Source: Oscillospiraceae bacterium (GTDB taxonomy: Bacteria; Bacillota; Clostridia; Oscillospirales; Ruminococcaceae). From it: 64,000 bases of DNA. The translations under genes and the position numbers were made by a program. Within the stretch, counting starts at the first letter, position 1; every line of letters starts with the position of its first letter. This document shows, one piece after another, positions 1 through 7,901 of the stretch. Below the pieces are notes generated by a model. That model was not told the origin of the DNA and did not search any database. It saw only the letters and a program-made list of their open reading frames with translations. The stretch covers positions 1 through 64,000 of the forward strand of contig JAJQFI010000027.1 of assembly GCA_021201235.1 (NCBI GenBank). The letters are read 5' to 3'.

Positions 1-25
1 CTCCCTCTCTCGAGCGAACTTGATT

Positions 26-54
26 ATTATATCATGTCTTCCCGAGTTTGTCAA
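26..54 (-). promoter_or_regulatory. Strong sigma-A-type promoter P2 of an operon beyond the left edge
   Basis: On the minus strand the sequence reads TTGACA, a 17-base spacer, then TATAAT, a perfect consensus. Phased A-tracts lie directly upstream (about 60-110), as in UP elements of stable-RNA promoters. It points out of the window at position 1, so the transcribed gene is not visible. Reading it as an rRNA or tRNA operon promoter is inference. Confidence 0.8.
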
Positions 55-145
55 GCCTTTTTTTCAAACTTTTTTGAATTTTTTCGGGCTGTTTTTTGAG
101 GGCATTTTTTCTGCCCGTCAGGTTTCCCTCGCGGACAGTGATACT

Positions 146-174
146 AATATACCACATGTCGCGAACGTTGTCAA
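146..174 (-). promoter_or_regulatory. Upstream tandem promoter P1 of the same operon
   Basis: Minus strand TTGACA, 17 bases, TATATT. It lies 120 bases upstream of the second promoter and has the same orientation. Tandem strong promoters with A-rich upstream DNA are typical of rRNA operons in low-GC Gram-positive bacteria. No gene is seen in 1-319 apart from these promoters and the rplS terminator. Confidence 0.75.
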
Positions 175-277
175 GAGGGATTTTGCAAAAAATTCGAGGA
201 AATTTTTAGCCGGATTTTGCCCATGTAAATTCGATGTGAATATCGACACATTCCGACCGATTCCGTTGGTTTTCGTC

Positions 278-305
278 AAAAAAAGAAGCCCATCGCTGAG
301 CTTCT
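278..305 (-). terminator. Intrinsic terminator of rplS
   Basis: On the minus strand an 8-bp stem (AGAAGCTC pairing with GGGCTTCT, one G-T pair) is followed by seven T residues, directly after the rplS stop. Confidence 0.85.
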
Positions 306-319
306 CTCTTGAGTCGATT

Positions 320-664
320 TTATCTGATAGCGTCCTTGGTCTTGGCAGCCTTACCAACTCTGTCTCTGAGGTAATAGAGCTTAGCTCTTCTGACCTTAGC
401 GAGTCTGACGACCTCAACCTTTTCGACGACCGGAGAATGGAGAGGAAATACTTTCTCAACGCCGCAACCATGGGAAAGTCTGCGAACAGTGAAGGTTTCG
501 CTGATTCCACCGTGCTTGCGAGCAATTACAGTTCCTTCAAAGACCTGAATTCTCGACTTGTCACCTTCCTGAATTCTGACGTGTACTCTTACGGTATCAC
601 CGACAGAAAACTGAGGGACTTCTGTTTTCATGCTCGACTGAGCGATTGTTTTTAAAGCGTCCAC
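320..664 (-). CDS. rplS: 50S ribosomal protein L19
   Basis: L19 is a large-subunit protein at the 30S-50S interface. The 114-residue product has the family length and the typical beta-barrel core ([43 protein letters not shown]) and a basic C-terminus. The reading frame stays open 21 codons further upstream, but the GTG at 664 is chosen because AGGAGG lies 8 bases before it and the protein then begins at the usual L19 N-terminus. The gene is monocistronic, with its own promoter at 827-855, a leader of roughly 155 bases and a terminator immediately downstream. Confidence 0.97.
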   Translation of the reverse strand: MDALKTIAQSSMKTEVPQFSVGDTVRVHVRIQEGDKSRIQVFEGTVIARKHGGISETFTVRRLSHGCGVEKVFPLHSPVVEKVEVVRLAKVRRAKLYYLRDRVGKAAKTKDAIR

Positions 665-820
665 TTTAAAACTCCTCCTGTTTGATTTCAGACATTCATA
701 CACTTCTATCGGTGATTTTGACCGCATAACGAAGTCAGAGGACTATCCGCTTTAATGTCATGTTATAAAACCGGCATTAACCCCCATTTGCGCTCGGAAC
801 ACGCAACGGAATTCAAATGC
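665..820 (-). promoter_or_regulatory. 5' leader of rplS, possible L19 leader
   Basis: The distance from the inferred transcription start near 820 to the GTG start is about 155 bases, long for a single ribosomal gene. In Bacillus and relatives an autoregulatory L19 leader RNA is known at this place. I did not fold it and cannot show the conserved motif, so only its position and length support this call. Confidence 0.35.
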
Positions 821-826
821 TTTAAT

Positions 827-855
827 ATTATATCACATCAGGTCTGGTGTTTCAA
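827..855 (-). promoter_or_regulatory. Promoter of rplS
   Basis: Minus strand TTGAAA, 17-base spacer, TATAAT. It is the only good promoter between the M50 gene and rplS. Confidence 0.8.
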
Positions 856-899
856 TAGTGAGATTCGTAAAAATCACATTCTTTAAAATCGCTTAGTAT

Positions 900-912
900 G
901 TGCAAATTGCAC
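900..912. promoter_or_regulatory. Palindrome GTGCAAATTGCAC upstream of the rplS promoter
   Basis: This 13-base palindrome lies 44 bases upstream of the rplS -35 box and 10 bases after the stop of the M50 gene. A near-identical copy (GTGCAATTTGCAC, also preceded by TAT) lies 39 bases upstream of the efp -35 box at 32492-32504. It may be a regulator binding site; this is inference from symmetry and recurrence. Confidence 0.4.
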
Positions 913-922
913 AACACAGTGC

Positions 923-1471
923 TTATACTTCCCCGTCTATCAGCTCGGATGCGATTATTACGAACAATGTCATTATCTGAGATATTGAAATTCCCGCCGG
1001 CTCAGTCAATGCAGATGTGAAAAAAGCAAGTATTAACAAGCATATAGTTATTCCCGACACTATTTCAAGCGGCTTCTCACTGTTTGGGAAAAGTAGCCGC
1101 AGTATCATCCCGCCGTCGAAATAGCTCACAGGCATCAGGTTGAACAGGGCTATGGCGAGATTTATTGGGTCTTTCAAAACCAATGCAAACAGAAGGTTTG
1201 TCAGACATCCCGCCAAATAGATGAGAAGCCTTGCCGGCTTGCTCAGCTCTTCTGTATCTGCCGAGATGCCGATTCCTCCTCCGTAAAAGCGGATGGCGGT
1301 CACTTTCGCTCCCGTAATTTTCATAGCAAGCAGGTGCCCAAGCTCGTGCATGAAGCAAAAGAACAGGCATGCGCCCGTTATGCCGTTCGGCTCCAAGAAG
1401 CTAACAGCGGTTACAAGTAAAAATCCGAAGCCGATATGGATGTCCGTTTTTAGAATTCTGAATGATAGCAT
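923..1471 (-). CDS. M50 family site-2 protease-like membrane metallopeptidase
   Basis: A short membrane protein with the zinc motif HELGH (residues about 42-46) in one hydrophobic segment and the second signature NLMPVSYFDGG (about 111-121), which supplies the third zinc ligand. This is the core of the M50B family that includes SpoIVFB, the protease that activates sigma-K in spore formation. A SpoIVFB-like role is possible, since the gene follows spoVM, but not proven. The ATG at 1471 gives 182 residues. A TTG at 1522 would add 17 residues, but it lies inside a hairpin at 1504-1527 and has no ribosome binding site. The ATG also lacks a clear one, so the start is uncertain. Confidence 0.8.
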   Translation of the reverse strand: MLSFRILKTDIHIGFGFLLVTAVSFLEPNGITGACLFFCFMHELGHLLAMKITGAKVTAIRFYGGGIGISADTEELSKPARLLIYLAGCLTNLLFALVLKDPINLAIALFNLMPVSYFDGGMILRLLFPNSEKPLEIVSGITICLLILAFFTSALTEPAGISISQIMTLFVIIASELIDGEV

Positions 1472-1503
1472 ACTGAATTCTATTACGGATTTTATGAAAA
1501 GAT

Positions 1504-1527
1504 GTCCCTTACACCAAGGCAAGGGAC
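1504..1527 (-). terminator. Hairpin after spoVM, probable terminator
   Basis: A perfect 7-bp stem (GTCCCTT / AAGGGAC) with a 10-base loop is followed by ATCTTTTC on the minus strand. The T-run is short, so termination may be partial and the M50 gene may be read through. Confidence 0.5.
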
Positions 1528-1536
1528 AAATTAATC

Positions 1537-1623
1537 TTAACAGCCGGCTTCTTTTTTAATTCCGAAGATAGCCCGAAGAATGCCTCTTATCGGCTTCGAC
1601 GGCTTGACGATAACAACTTTCAT
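1537..1623 (-). CDS. spoVM: Stage V sporulation protein SpoVM (28 aa)
   Basis: SpoVM is a tiny amphipathic peptide that recognises the curved forespore membrane and anchors the SpoIVA coat base. The frame encodes 28 residues beginning MKVVIVKPSKPI with the core RGILRAIFGIKK. It shares the pattern of basic residues, a Lys-Pro pair, then Gly-Ile-x-Arg-Ala-x-x-Gly with the 26-residue Bacillus protein. The ATG at 1623 has a perfect GGAGG 8 bases upstream. The gene lies just downstream of rsgA; in B. subtilis spoVM is in the same neighbourhood, after rpe and thiN. A longer frame starting inside rsgA was rejected. A 12-base palindrome (1637-1648) precedes the Shine-Dalgarno site. Confidence 0.85.
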   Translation of the reverse strand: MKVVIVKPSKPIRGILRAIFGIKKEAGC

Positions 1624-1688
1624 GCTGATTCCTCCCATACATATGTATTTGTACATAATATTCGGAAAATCGAAAATTGCTAACGCTT

Positions 1689-2579
1689 CTATTTGTCCTT
1701 GAGCTCCCAAGGCTTTATTAAAGACGCTTCGCGATACATCTCGCAATAGCTTCTGTGGCGGCTTTCGGAGATTTTGCCGTTCTTAACAGCTTCCAAAATG
1801 GCGCAACCGGTTTCTTTTGTGTGGGAACAATCCTGAAAACGGCACTCGCCGAGGTATTCACGGAATTCAGGGAAGCAATCGGCAAGCTCGCCCTTGAGAA
1901 TGGTGTCATACTTCCCGGTCTCGAAGGTCGAGAATCCGGGCGTATCGGCTATGTAGCCGCCGTAGTCGAGCTCGAAGATGTCGACCCTGCGTGTTGTGTG
2001 CTTACCTCTGCCGAGGCTTTTGCTTATCTCGGCTGTTGCAAGCCCGAACTCGGGACAGATATTATTAATAGTAGAGGACTTCCCTGCGCCGGAGTTTCCG
2101 CAGAAGGCGGAAAACTTGCCCTTGAGGGCTTCCTTGACCTTATCACAGCCCTCGCCGGTTTCGTTGTTCACCTCGAAAACGGGATAGACGCCCTGATATA
2201 TCCTGACATATTCATCTGCAGGCTGTTTGTCTGTCTTCGTGAAGACGATAACCGATTCAATGCCCTTATACTGCGCCACTGCGGAGAACTTGTCGAGCAT
2301 CAGAAGATTCGGCGGAGGTTCGCAGGTCGACATTATAAAGACCATCTGGTCGAGGTTCGAAAGAGGCGGTCTTATAATCTCGTTGCGCCGGGGATGAATT
2401 TCGGTTATAAGCGGCTCAGAATTATCTGATATCTCAACATTCACTCTGTCGCCGCAACAAGGGGAAATATCCCTGTTCCGGAATATTCCCTTTGCTTTGC
2501 AGACATAAGTTGTTCCGTCGTATGCGGCTACTTTATAGCCGGAGCCGAACGCGCTTATTATTACTCCTTCAAACGTCAT
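1689..2579 (-). CDS. rsgA: Ribosome small subunit-dependent GTPase RsgA
   Basis: RsgA (YloQ/CpgA) is a circularly permuted GTPase that checks late 30S maturation and releases assembly factors. Order along 296 residues: an N-terminal OB fold, then G4 TKTD (114-117), G1 GNSGAGKSS (161-169) and G3 DTPG (212-215), the permuted order that defines the family. A C-terminal zinc knuckle follows (Cys256, Cys261, His263, Cys269). Its ATG overlaps the prkC stop by one base (TGATG), so translation is probably coupled. In Bacillus this GTPase is a substrate of the kinase encoded next to it. Length and motifs are complete. Confidence 0.96.
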   Translation of the reverse strand: MTFEGVIISAFGSGYKVAAYDGTTYVCKAKGIFRNRDISPCCGDRVNVEISDNSEPLITEIHPRRNEIIRPPLSNLDQMVFIMSTCEPPPNLLMLDKFSAVAQYKGIESVIVFTKTDKQPADEYVRIYQGVYPVFEVNNETGEGCDKVKEALKGKFSAFCGNSGAGKSSTINNICPEFGLATAEISKSLGRGKHTTRRVDIFELDYGGYIADTPGFSTFETGKYDTILKGELADCFPEFREYLGECRFQDCSHTKETGCAILEAVKNGKISESRHRSYCEMYREASLIKPWELKDK

Positions 2580-4756
2580 CAGGAATCAATGATTGTAAAT
2601 GCGGACGACCAGTAATTCGAACGGTAGTATGTGCCGGTCGTGAAGTCAATCTCATACTCGGCAAACGTCATCTGGAGACCCGTTCTCGGGCTCTTTGCCA
2701 TGACATATACGGTCATCGAGCCTTCGCCGGTCAGCATTATCGACAACGTTCCGCCCGCATACTCGGAGCCGTTCATTGTGATGGTGCTCGTCAGAGCTTC
2801 GCCGTTTTCGCTGTTGTAAACGGTTACATAGTAGGTGTTAGTAGCCTTGGATGGGATGTCGATATTGAGGACAACCGTATTGCCGTCTACCTCCGTGTTG
2901 TCGGTAGAGGTGGTTCCGTCGTTTATGACGGTCGTGGTTGTCGTGGTATCCTCTTCATCGGTTGTTCCGTCGCCCAAATCCACTTCCTCTTCCTCGGTGA
3001 CGGTACCGTCGGAGACGTAAATGGTGACAGTGGTATTTCTCGTTACAGTTTCACCGGCTTCGACACTCTGGTCGATTACTGTGCCGGCTTCCTCGCTCGA
3101 TTCGACATACTGTGTCTTCGGCACGAGGTAGTTATCTTCGAGGAGACTCTGTGCCTCGGAAGCTGTCTTGCCGACCAGCGAAGGAACTGTCGTATCCTCG
3201 GTTGAAGGACCGATACTTACATAGACCTTGACGGTCGTACCTTCCTCAACGGTTGAATATGCAACAGGGTCAGTCTTGACGACGTAGCCTGACGAAATAT
3301 CGTCGCTTTCTATTTCAACTCGCTGAACCGTGAGAGATTCACCCGTCAGAGCGGCATATGCGGACGAATAGTGGTAGTTGACGACGTCAGGAATCGTGAC
3401 GGTTCTCGTGCCCTTGCTTACGGTTACCTTGATGGCGTCGCCGACCTTGACGATTCTGCCCTCCGCCTTTTCCTGCTCCATGATTATGCCCGATTCGTAT
3501 TCCGAGCTGTACTCCTCGGAAGCGACGAGCTGAATCTCCGAATAAAGCGAACGCGCCTCATAGTAGTTGAGCCCTATCAGATTCGGCATGGTGTAGTCAT
3601 TCGAAGACGATGCCGTCGTCTGGAAAGCCCCCAGAATGACGTTCGCCATAAATAACGTCGAGACGATTATCGCCGTCACAGTCATTGCCGCAAGAATCGG
3701 GAGAATGAAATTATGGCGGGGACGCTCTTCCTCTTCTTCGTCATCGTCGTCATAATCCTCTTCGGTATATTCCTCGGGCTCTTCCACAGGCTCGGGTTTC
3801 GGCTTTTCTTTCTTGACTTTCGGCTTTGCGGCACGCTTTTTGGAGACAGTAGTCTTGATGCCGTCCAAAAGTCCCGCCTGCTGTTCGGGTTTCTTAACAG
3901 GCTCGTCGAAGTAGCCGAATGTGACGCTCTGGTCATTCTTGAAGGCTTCGATGTCGCGAATCATACCGGATGCCGACTGATATCTCTTGGTGGGGTCCTT
4001 TTCCATAGCCCGAAGAACTATTTCCTCGAGACCCTTATAGATGTTGGAATTATATTCGGAAGGTCTTACCGGCTCCTCGTTCATGTGCTTAAGAGCCACT
4101 GCAACGGGAGTATCACCGTCAAAGGGCTTTCTTCCGGTAAGCATTTCATACATCATGACGCCGACGGAATAGATGTCTCCACGCTCATCGGTGCGCTCGC
4201 CTCTCGCCTGTTCGGGAGAAACATAGTGAACGGAGCCCATGGTGCGTTCGGTATTCGTTCCTGCATTCTGGCGGGAGAAGCATGCGATTCCGAAATCCAT
4301 CACCTTGATGGTGCCGTCCGCCAGAAGCATGACGTTCTGGGGCTTGATATCGCGGTGGATGATTCCCCTGTCATGGGCAAGCTGAAGGGCTCTTAAAATC
4401 TGGATTGTATAGTGGACACACTCGCGCCACTGGAGCATTCCCTTCTGCTCGATGCACTCTTTAAGTGTGATGCCGTTGATATACTCCATGACGATATACT
4501 GGAGGTCATGCTCATAACCGACATCGAAAATCTTGACTATATTCGGATGAGACAGAACGGCAATAGCTCTGCTCTCGTTTCTGAAATATCTGACGAATTC
4601 CTCGTTCTCGGCGAATTCGCTCTTGAGTATCTTTACGGCAACGGTTCTGTTTTCCATTATGTCTATGCCCTTATAGACATCAGACATTCCGCCGACACCG
4701 ATGAGCTCGGTAATCTGGTATCTTCCGTCGAGCTTCAGACCGATGAATTTGTCCAT
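2579..4756 (-). CDS. prkC: PASTA-domain Ser/Thr protein kinase (PrkC/Stk1 type)
   Basis: A one-pass membrane kinase that senses muropeptides or lipid II through extracellular PASTA repeats and controls germination, growth and cell wall synthesis. The kinase domain (about 10-275) has the glycine loop GVGGMSDV (20-27), Lys42, catalytic HRD (134-136) and DFG (from 154). A Lys-rich then Asp/Glu-rich juxtamembrane stretch, a membrane helix (about 349-378), three PASTA repeats (about 388-590), a Thr-rich linker and a beta-rich C-terminal domain follow. I start at the ATG at 4756, preceded by AGGAG at good spacing; an in-frame upstream extension overlaps prpC and has no support. 725 residues. Its phosphatase is encoded 19 bases upstream. 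Confidence 0.96.
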   Translation of the reverse strand: MDKFIGLKLDGRYQITELIGVGGMSDVYKGIDIMENRTVAVKILKSEFAENEEFVRYFRNESRAIAVLSHPNIVKIFDVGYEHDLQYIVMEYINGITLKECIEQKGMLQWRECVHYTIQILRALQLAHDRGIIHRDIKPQNVMLLADGTIKVMDFGIACFSRQNAGTNTERTMGSVHYVSPEQARGERTDERGDIYSVGVMMYEMLTGRKPFDGDTPVAVALKHMNEEPVRPSEYNSNIYKGLEEIVLRAMEKDPTKRYQSASGMIRDIEAFKNDQSVTFGYFDEPVKKPEQQAGLLDGIKTTVSKKRAAKPKVKKEKPKPEPVEEPEEYTEEDYDDDDEEEEERPRHNFILPILAAMTVTAIIVSTLFMANVILGAFQTTASSSNDYTMPNLIGLNYYEARSLYSEIQLVASEEYSSEYESGIIMEQEKAEGRIVKVGDAIKVTVSKGTRTVTIPDVVNYHYSSAYAALTGESLTVQRVEIESDDISSGYVVKTDPVAYSTVEEGTTVKVYVSIGPSTEDTTVPSLVGKTASEAQSLLEDNYLVPKTQYVESSEEAGTVIDQSVEAGETVTRNTTVTIYVSDGTVTEEEEVDLGDGTTDEEDTTTTTTVINDGTTSTDNTEVDGNTVVLNIDIPSKATNTYYVTVYNSENGEALTSTITMNGSEYAGGTLSIMLTGEGSMTVYVMAKSPRTGLQMTFAEYEIDFTTGTYYRSNYWSSAFTIIDS

Positions 4757-4775
4757 AATCACTTCTCCTTTCCTT

Positions 4776-5504
4776 TTAAACCGATATGAGTACGGCTGTA
4801 ATGTTGTCCTTGCCGCCCCTGGCATTTGCCGTGTCGATAAGCTCATTCACGGCGTGCTCTATTGGCTGTTTGTAAGCCATTTCATATATCTGCTCTTTCG
4901 TGAGGTAGTTCGTAAGTCCGTCGGTGCAGATTAGGATATATTCCCCACCGGTCAGGTCGACCTCGAAGTAATCCGGCTCAACGATTTTGTCGACCCCGAC
5001 CGCCCGGGTGATGACATTTTTCATCTTGTGTTTTTTCATCTCATCCTCACTTATCATTCCGTTTGAGAAGAGGTACTCCACAACCGTGTGGTCGTTTGTT
5101 ATCTGCTTGATTCCCTTGTCATCCATGAGGTATGCTCTCGAATCGCCGACGCTCGTTATACTTAAGAGATTCTTATGTACAAGAGCGGAGACGCAGGTTG
5201 TTCCCATTCCGGCATTACTCGGATCTTCGACAGCTTTGTTATAGACAATGGCGTTTGCCGCTTCAACGGCGGAAACAAGAAGCGACTTGACACTCTTTGG
5301 CTCCATATCGCTGCGATAGCTGAGCTGAATCCGCTCATAGATGGCATTAGAAGTCATTTCACTGGCAAGACCGCCCGATGCCGCTCCGCCCATACCGTCG
5401 CAAACAACGGAAAAGACGGTTTCGTCGTCTATTACGCATATTCTGAACTTGTCCTGATTTTCGGTTCTGAGTTTTCCTATATCGGTTTTTCCGGCTGCAA
5501 ACAC
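4776..5504 (-). CDS. prpC: PP2C-family protein phosphatase PrpC
   Basis: A metal-dependent Ser/Thr phosphatase that reverses PrkC phosphorylation. The 242 residues carry the PP2C motifs in order: TENQD near the N-terminus, DGMGG (36-40), GTT, GDSRAY, TDGLTNYL and the C-terminal KDNIT, which supply the two-metal centre. The start is GTG at 5504, with GGAGG 7 bases upstream. An ATG overlapping it by one base is in another frame. The kinase-phosphatase pair and the neighbour rsgA form a classic regulatory module. Confidence 0.95.
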   Translation of the reverse strand: MFAAGKTDIGKLRTENQDKFRICVIDDETVFSVVCDGMGGAASGGLASEMTSNAIYERIQLSYRSDMEPKSVKSLLVSAVEAANAIVYNKAVEDPSNAGMGTTCVSALVHKNLLSITSVGDSRAYLMDDKGIKQITNDHTVVEYLFSNGMISEDEMKKHKMKNVITRAVGVDKIVEPDYFEVDLTGGEYILICTDGLTNYLTKEQIYEMAYKQPIEHAVNELIDTANARGGKDNITAVLISV

Positions 5505-5531
5505 ATTGTCACCTCCAAATTGATTTTGTGT

Positions 5532-6578
5532 TTATATTTCATATTCCCGCCTTAACTGTCCACATGCGGCGTCTATATCGGCGCCCAAGGTGCGTCGGAC
5601 GGTTGCGTTCACGCCGAGACCCTGAAGCTTTTTGCAGAAGCTTTCGGCGGCGGTGCGGGAAGAGTGATAGTCGCGCTCTTTGATTTTGTTTATCGGTATT
5701 ACATTTATATGCGACGGCATTCCGCTTACCAGCTTTGCGAGCGCTTTTGCGTCCTCCATTGTATCGTTGGTGCCGTCTATCAGGGAATATTCAAACGAGA
5801 TTCTTCTGCCCGTGGTTGCGAAATAGTCACGGCATGCCTTCATAAGCTCGCTTATATTATATCTCTTATTCACCGGCATCAATGCGCTTCGCTTTTCGTC
5901 GGTGGTCGCGTGAAGAGAAATAGAAAGCGTGAGTCCGAGATTCAGCTCCGCAAGCTCATAAATCTTGTCGACAAGCCCACATGTTGAAAGCGAGACGTGC
6001 CTCAGGCTCATGTTGGTGCCCTTTTCGCTTGACAGAAGCTCGAGAAATCTCACGACATTATCGAAATTATCAAGCGGTTCGCCGATGCCCATAAGGACTA
6101 TGCTCGAGACTTTCCTGCCTGAAATCCTCTCTGCTTCGTAAAGCTGCAAAAGAATTTCGGAGGGCTTGAGGCTTCGTTTGAAGCCGGCTATGGTCGAAGC
6201 GCAGAATCTGCAACCCATCTTGCACCCGACCTGAGTCGAGACACAGAGTGAATCGCCGTGCTCATAGCTTATAAGAACCGTTTCTATATGGTTGCCGTCG
6301 GACAGCTCAAACAGAAACTTCTCGGTTTCGTCAAGGCTTGACTTAAGGTTTCTGACGCAGGAAAGCTTTTCGATATAAAACTCATTCGAGAGCTTATTTC
6401 TCAATGCAAGCGAAAGATTCGTCATTTCCGAGAATTCTCTTACCTGCTTCTGATGGAGCCATTCGTAAATCTGAGATGCCCGGAAGCTTTTTTCGCCAAA
6501 CTCCCGCATCTTGTCCGTCAGCTCTTCAAGGCTCATTGACAGTATATCAAGTCTTGCGTTATCAGTCAAGATGTTCAC
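5532..6578 (-). CDS. rlmN: 23S rRNA (A2503-C2)/tRNA (A37-C2) methyltransferase RlmN
   Basis: RlmN is a radical SAM enzyme that methylates C2 of adenosine 2503 in 23S rRNA and A37 of some tRNAs. The CxxxCxxC cluster motif is CKMGCRFC (residues 119-126). A C-terminal Cys within the ADIDAACGQL segment fits the conserved methyl-carrying or mechanistic cysteine. 348 residues is the normal length. The GTG start overlaps the rsmB stop by four bases (GTGA), indicating coupled translation. Confidence 0.96.
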   Translation of the reverse strand: MNILTDNARLDILSMSLEELTDKMREFGEKSFRASQIYEWLHQKQVREFSEMTNLSLALRNKLSNEFYIEKLSCVRNLKSSLDETEKFLFELSDGNHIETVLISYEHGDSLCVSTQVGCKMGCRFCASTIAGFKRSLKPSEILLQLYEAERISGRKVSSIVLMGIGEPLDNFDNVVRFLELLSSEKGTNMSLRHVSLSTCGLVDKIYELAELNLGLTLSISLHATTDEKRSALMPVNKRYNISELMKACRDYFATTGRRISFEYSLIDGTNDTMEDAKALAKLVSGMPSHINVIPINKIKERDYHSSRTAAESFCKKLQGLGVNATVRRTLGADIDAACGQLRREYEI

Positions 6579-7873
6579 CCGATTCTTAAGAATTTCGCCA
6601 TGAAGAATCCGTCGCCGCCATATGTGCAGGTCGCAGGCGTTACGGTTGCCTTGTAATCATCAAAGTGGGACAGCTTTGAGCCCTCGTAATCGGGATTTTC
6701 TTTTAAAAATCTCTCGGCTATGTTGTCGTTTTCGTTGCGGTTCAGAGTACAGGTAGAATAGACAAGAGTTCCGCCCGGCTTTACATACCGCGCCGATGTC
6801 TTCAATATCTCGTACTGAACTATCGGGAACTGCCCCAAATCGTCCTCACATGAATAGTTATATTTAATCTCCGGCTTACGCCCGATTACTCCGAGACCTG
6901 AGCACGGAACGTCGCAAAGAACCCTGTCTGCCATCGGAATCTCGCTATTGAAGATTTTCGCGTTATTGGTGGATGCCGAAATAATGCTCAAATTGAGCCT
7001 CTTCGCACCCTCTGTGATGAGCTTTGCTCGGTTTGCGTGAAGATCGAAAGCAAAGACATTTCCGACATCGTCCATAATTTCCGCAATAGTAAACGCCTTG
7101 CCTCCGGGAGCGGAGCATACGTCGAGGACAGTTTCGCCCTCTTTTGCACCCAATTCGGTGGCACAAATCTGGCAAGAGGCATCCTGAACGTGGAACATGC
7201 CCTTTTTGTATGCCGAAAGCCTCTCGGCGGAACCGCAATTCTTCAGGTCGTAGCAGTCGGGAATTTCTTCATTCGGGGCGGCTTCGATATTATCTTTTGC
7301 GAGTTCGGCAAATATGTCCGAAGTTTCGAATTTAGCTGTATTGAAGCGGACTGTTGTAGGAGGTCTTCCGAGGGAAGCTTTGAGAATAGAAAGGGCAATC
7401 TCCTCGCCGTAATCCCGAAGCCACATGTCTGCGAGCCACTCGGGACAGGAATACTCGAGGGACAGACTATCGTCCGGAAGCTTTTTGCCGTCACGGATGA
7501 AGCTTCGTAGGACCGCATTCACGAAGCCGGATGCCGACTGATTATTGCGCTTTGCGAGCTTGACGCTCTCGTCGACAGCGGCACTGTCGGGAACAGAATC
7601 CATATAGAGAAGCTGATAGACTCCCATTCGCAGGATTTCCCGGATTTCTAAAGAAAGCTTTTCAATCGGTCTTTTCGAGTATTTCCCGATAACGGCATCA
7701 AGGGTGATTCTTCTTTCGATGACGCCGTAGTAGAGAGCGGAGATAAACCGCCGGTCGACATCGGAAAGACCAGAGTTTCTTGAAAGCGTATTGTCGAGCG
7801 CAATGCTCGAAAAGCTTGAATTTTTCTCGACTTTCAGGAGTAGTCCCAAACAAATCTCTCTCGGTGTCTGCAT
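6575..7873 (-). CDS. rsmB: 16S rRNA (cytosine-967-C5)-methyltransferase RsmB
   Basis: Methylates C967 of 16S rRNA. The first 130 residues form the NusB-like RNA-binding domain, followed by a Rossmann-type methyltransferase. SAM-binding DVCSAPGGKAF, the motif IV cysteine in DVPCSG and the catalytic cysteine in YSTCTLNRNEN are all present. 432 residues, typical for the family. The gene lies 28 bases after fmt, in the conserved def-fmt-rsmB-rlmN order. Confidence 0.96.
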   Translation of the reverse strand: MQTPREICLGLLLKVEKNSSFSSIALDNTLSRNSGLSDVDRRFISALYYGVIERRITLDAVIGKYSKRPIEKLSLEIREILRMGVYQLLYMDSVPDSAAVDESVKLAKRNNQSASGFVNAVLRSFIRDGKKLPDDSLSLEYSCPEWLADMWLRDYGEEIALSILKASLGRPPTTVRFNTAKFETSDIFAELAKDNIEAAPNEEIPDCYDLKNCGSAERLSAYKKGMFHVQDASCQICATELGAKEGETVLDVCSAPGGKAFTIAEIMDDVGNVFAFDLHANRAKLITEGAKRLNLSIISASTNNAKIFNSEIPMADRVLCDVPCSGLGVIGRKPEIKYNYSCEDDLGQFPIVQYEILKTSARYVKPGGTLVYSTCTLNRNENDNIAERFLKENPDYEGSKLSHFDDYKATVTPATCTYGGDGFFMAKFLRIG

Positions 7874-7901
7874 TTATATTTCTACTTTCGTAAATTTTGT
7901 A

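Noticed and set aside
20-655. Plus-strand frame of 211 codons at the left edge
   Set aside because: It is antisense to rplS and covers its terminator and two promoters; no coding signal was seen.
1522-1559. TTG at 1522 as start of the M50 protease
   Set aside because: The codon lies in the second arm of a perfect hairpin after spoVM and lacks a ribosome binding site. The ATG at 1471 gives the normal family N-terminus.
1624-1688. Sigma-E promoter in front of spoVM
   Set aside because: A GAATATT resembling the -35 box is present, but no -10 box with correct spacing follows. I could not support it.
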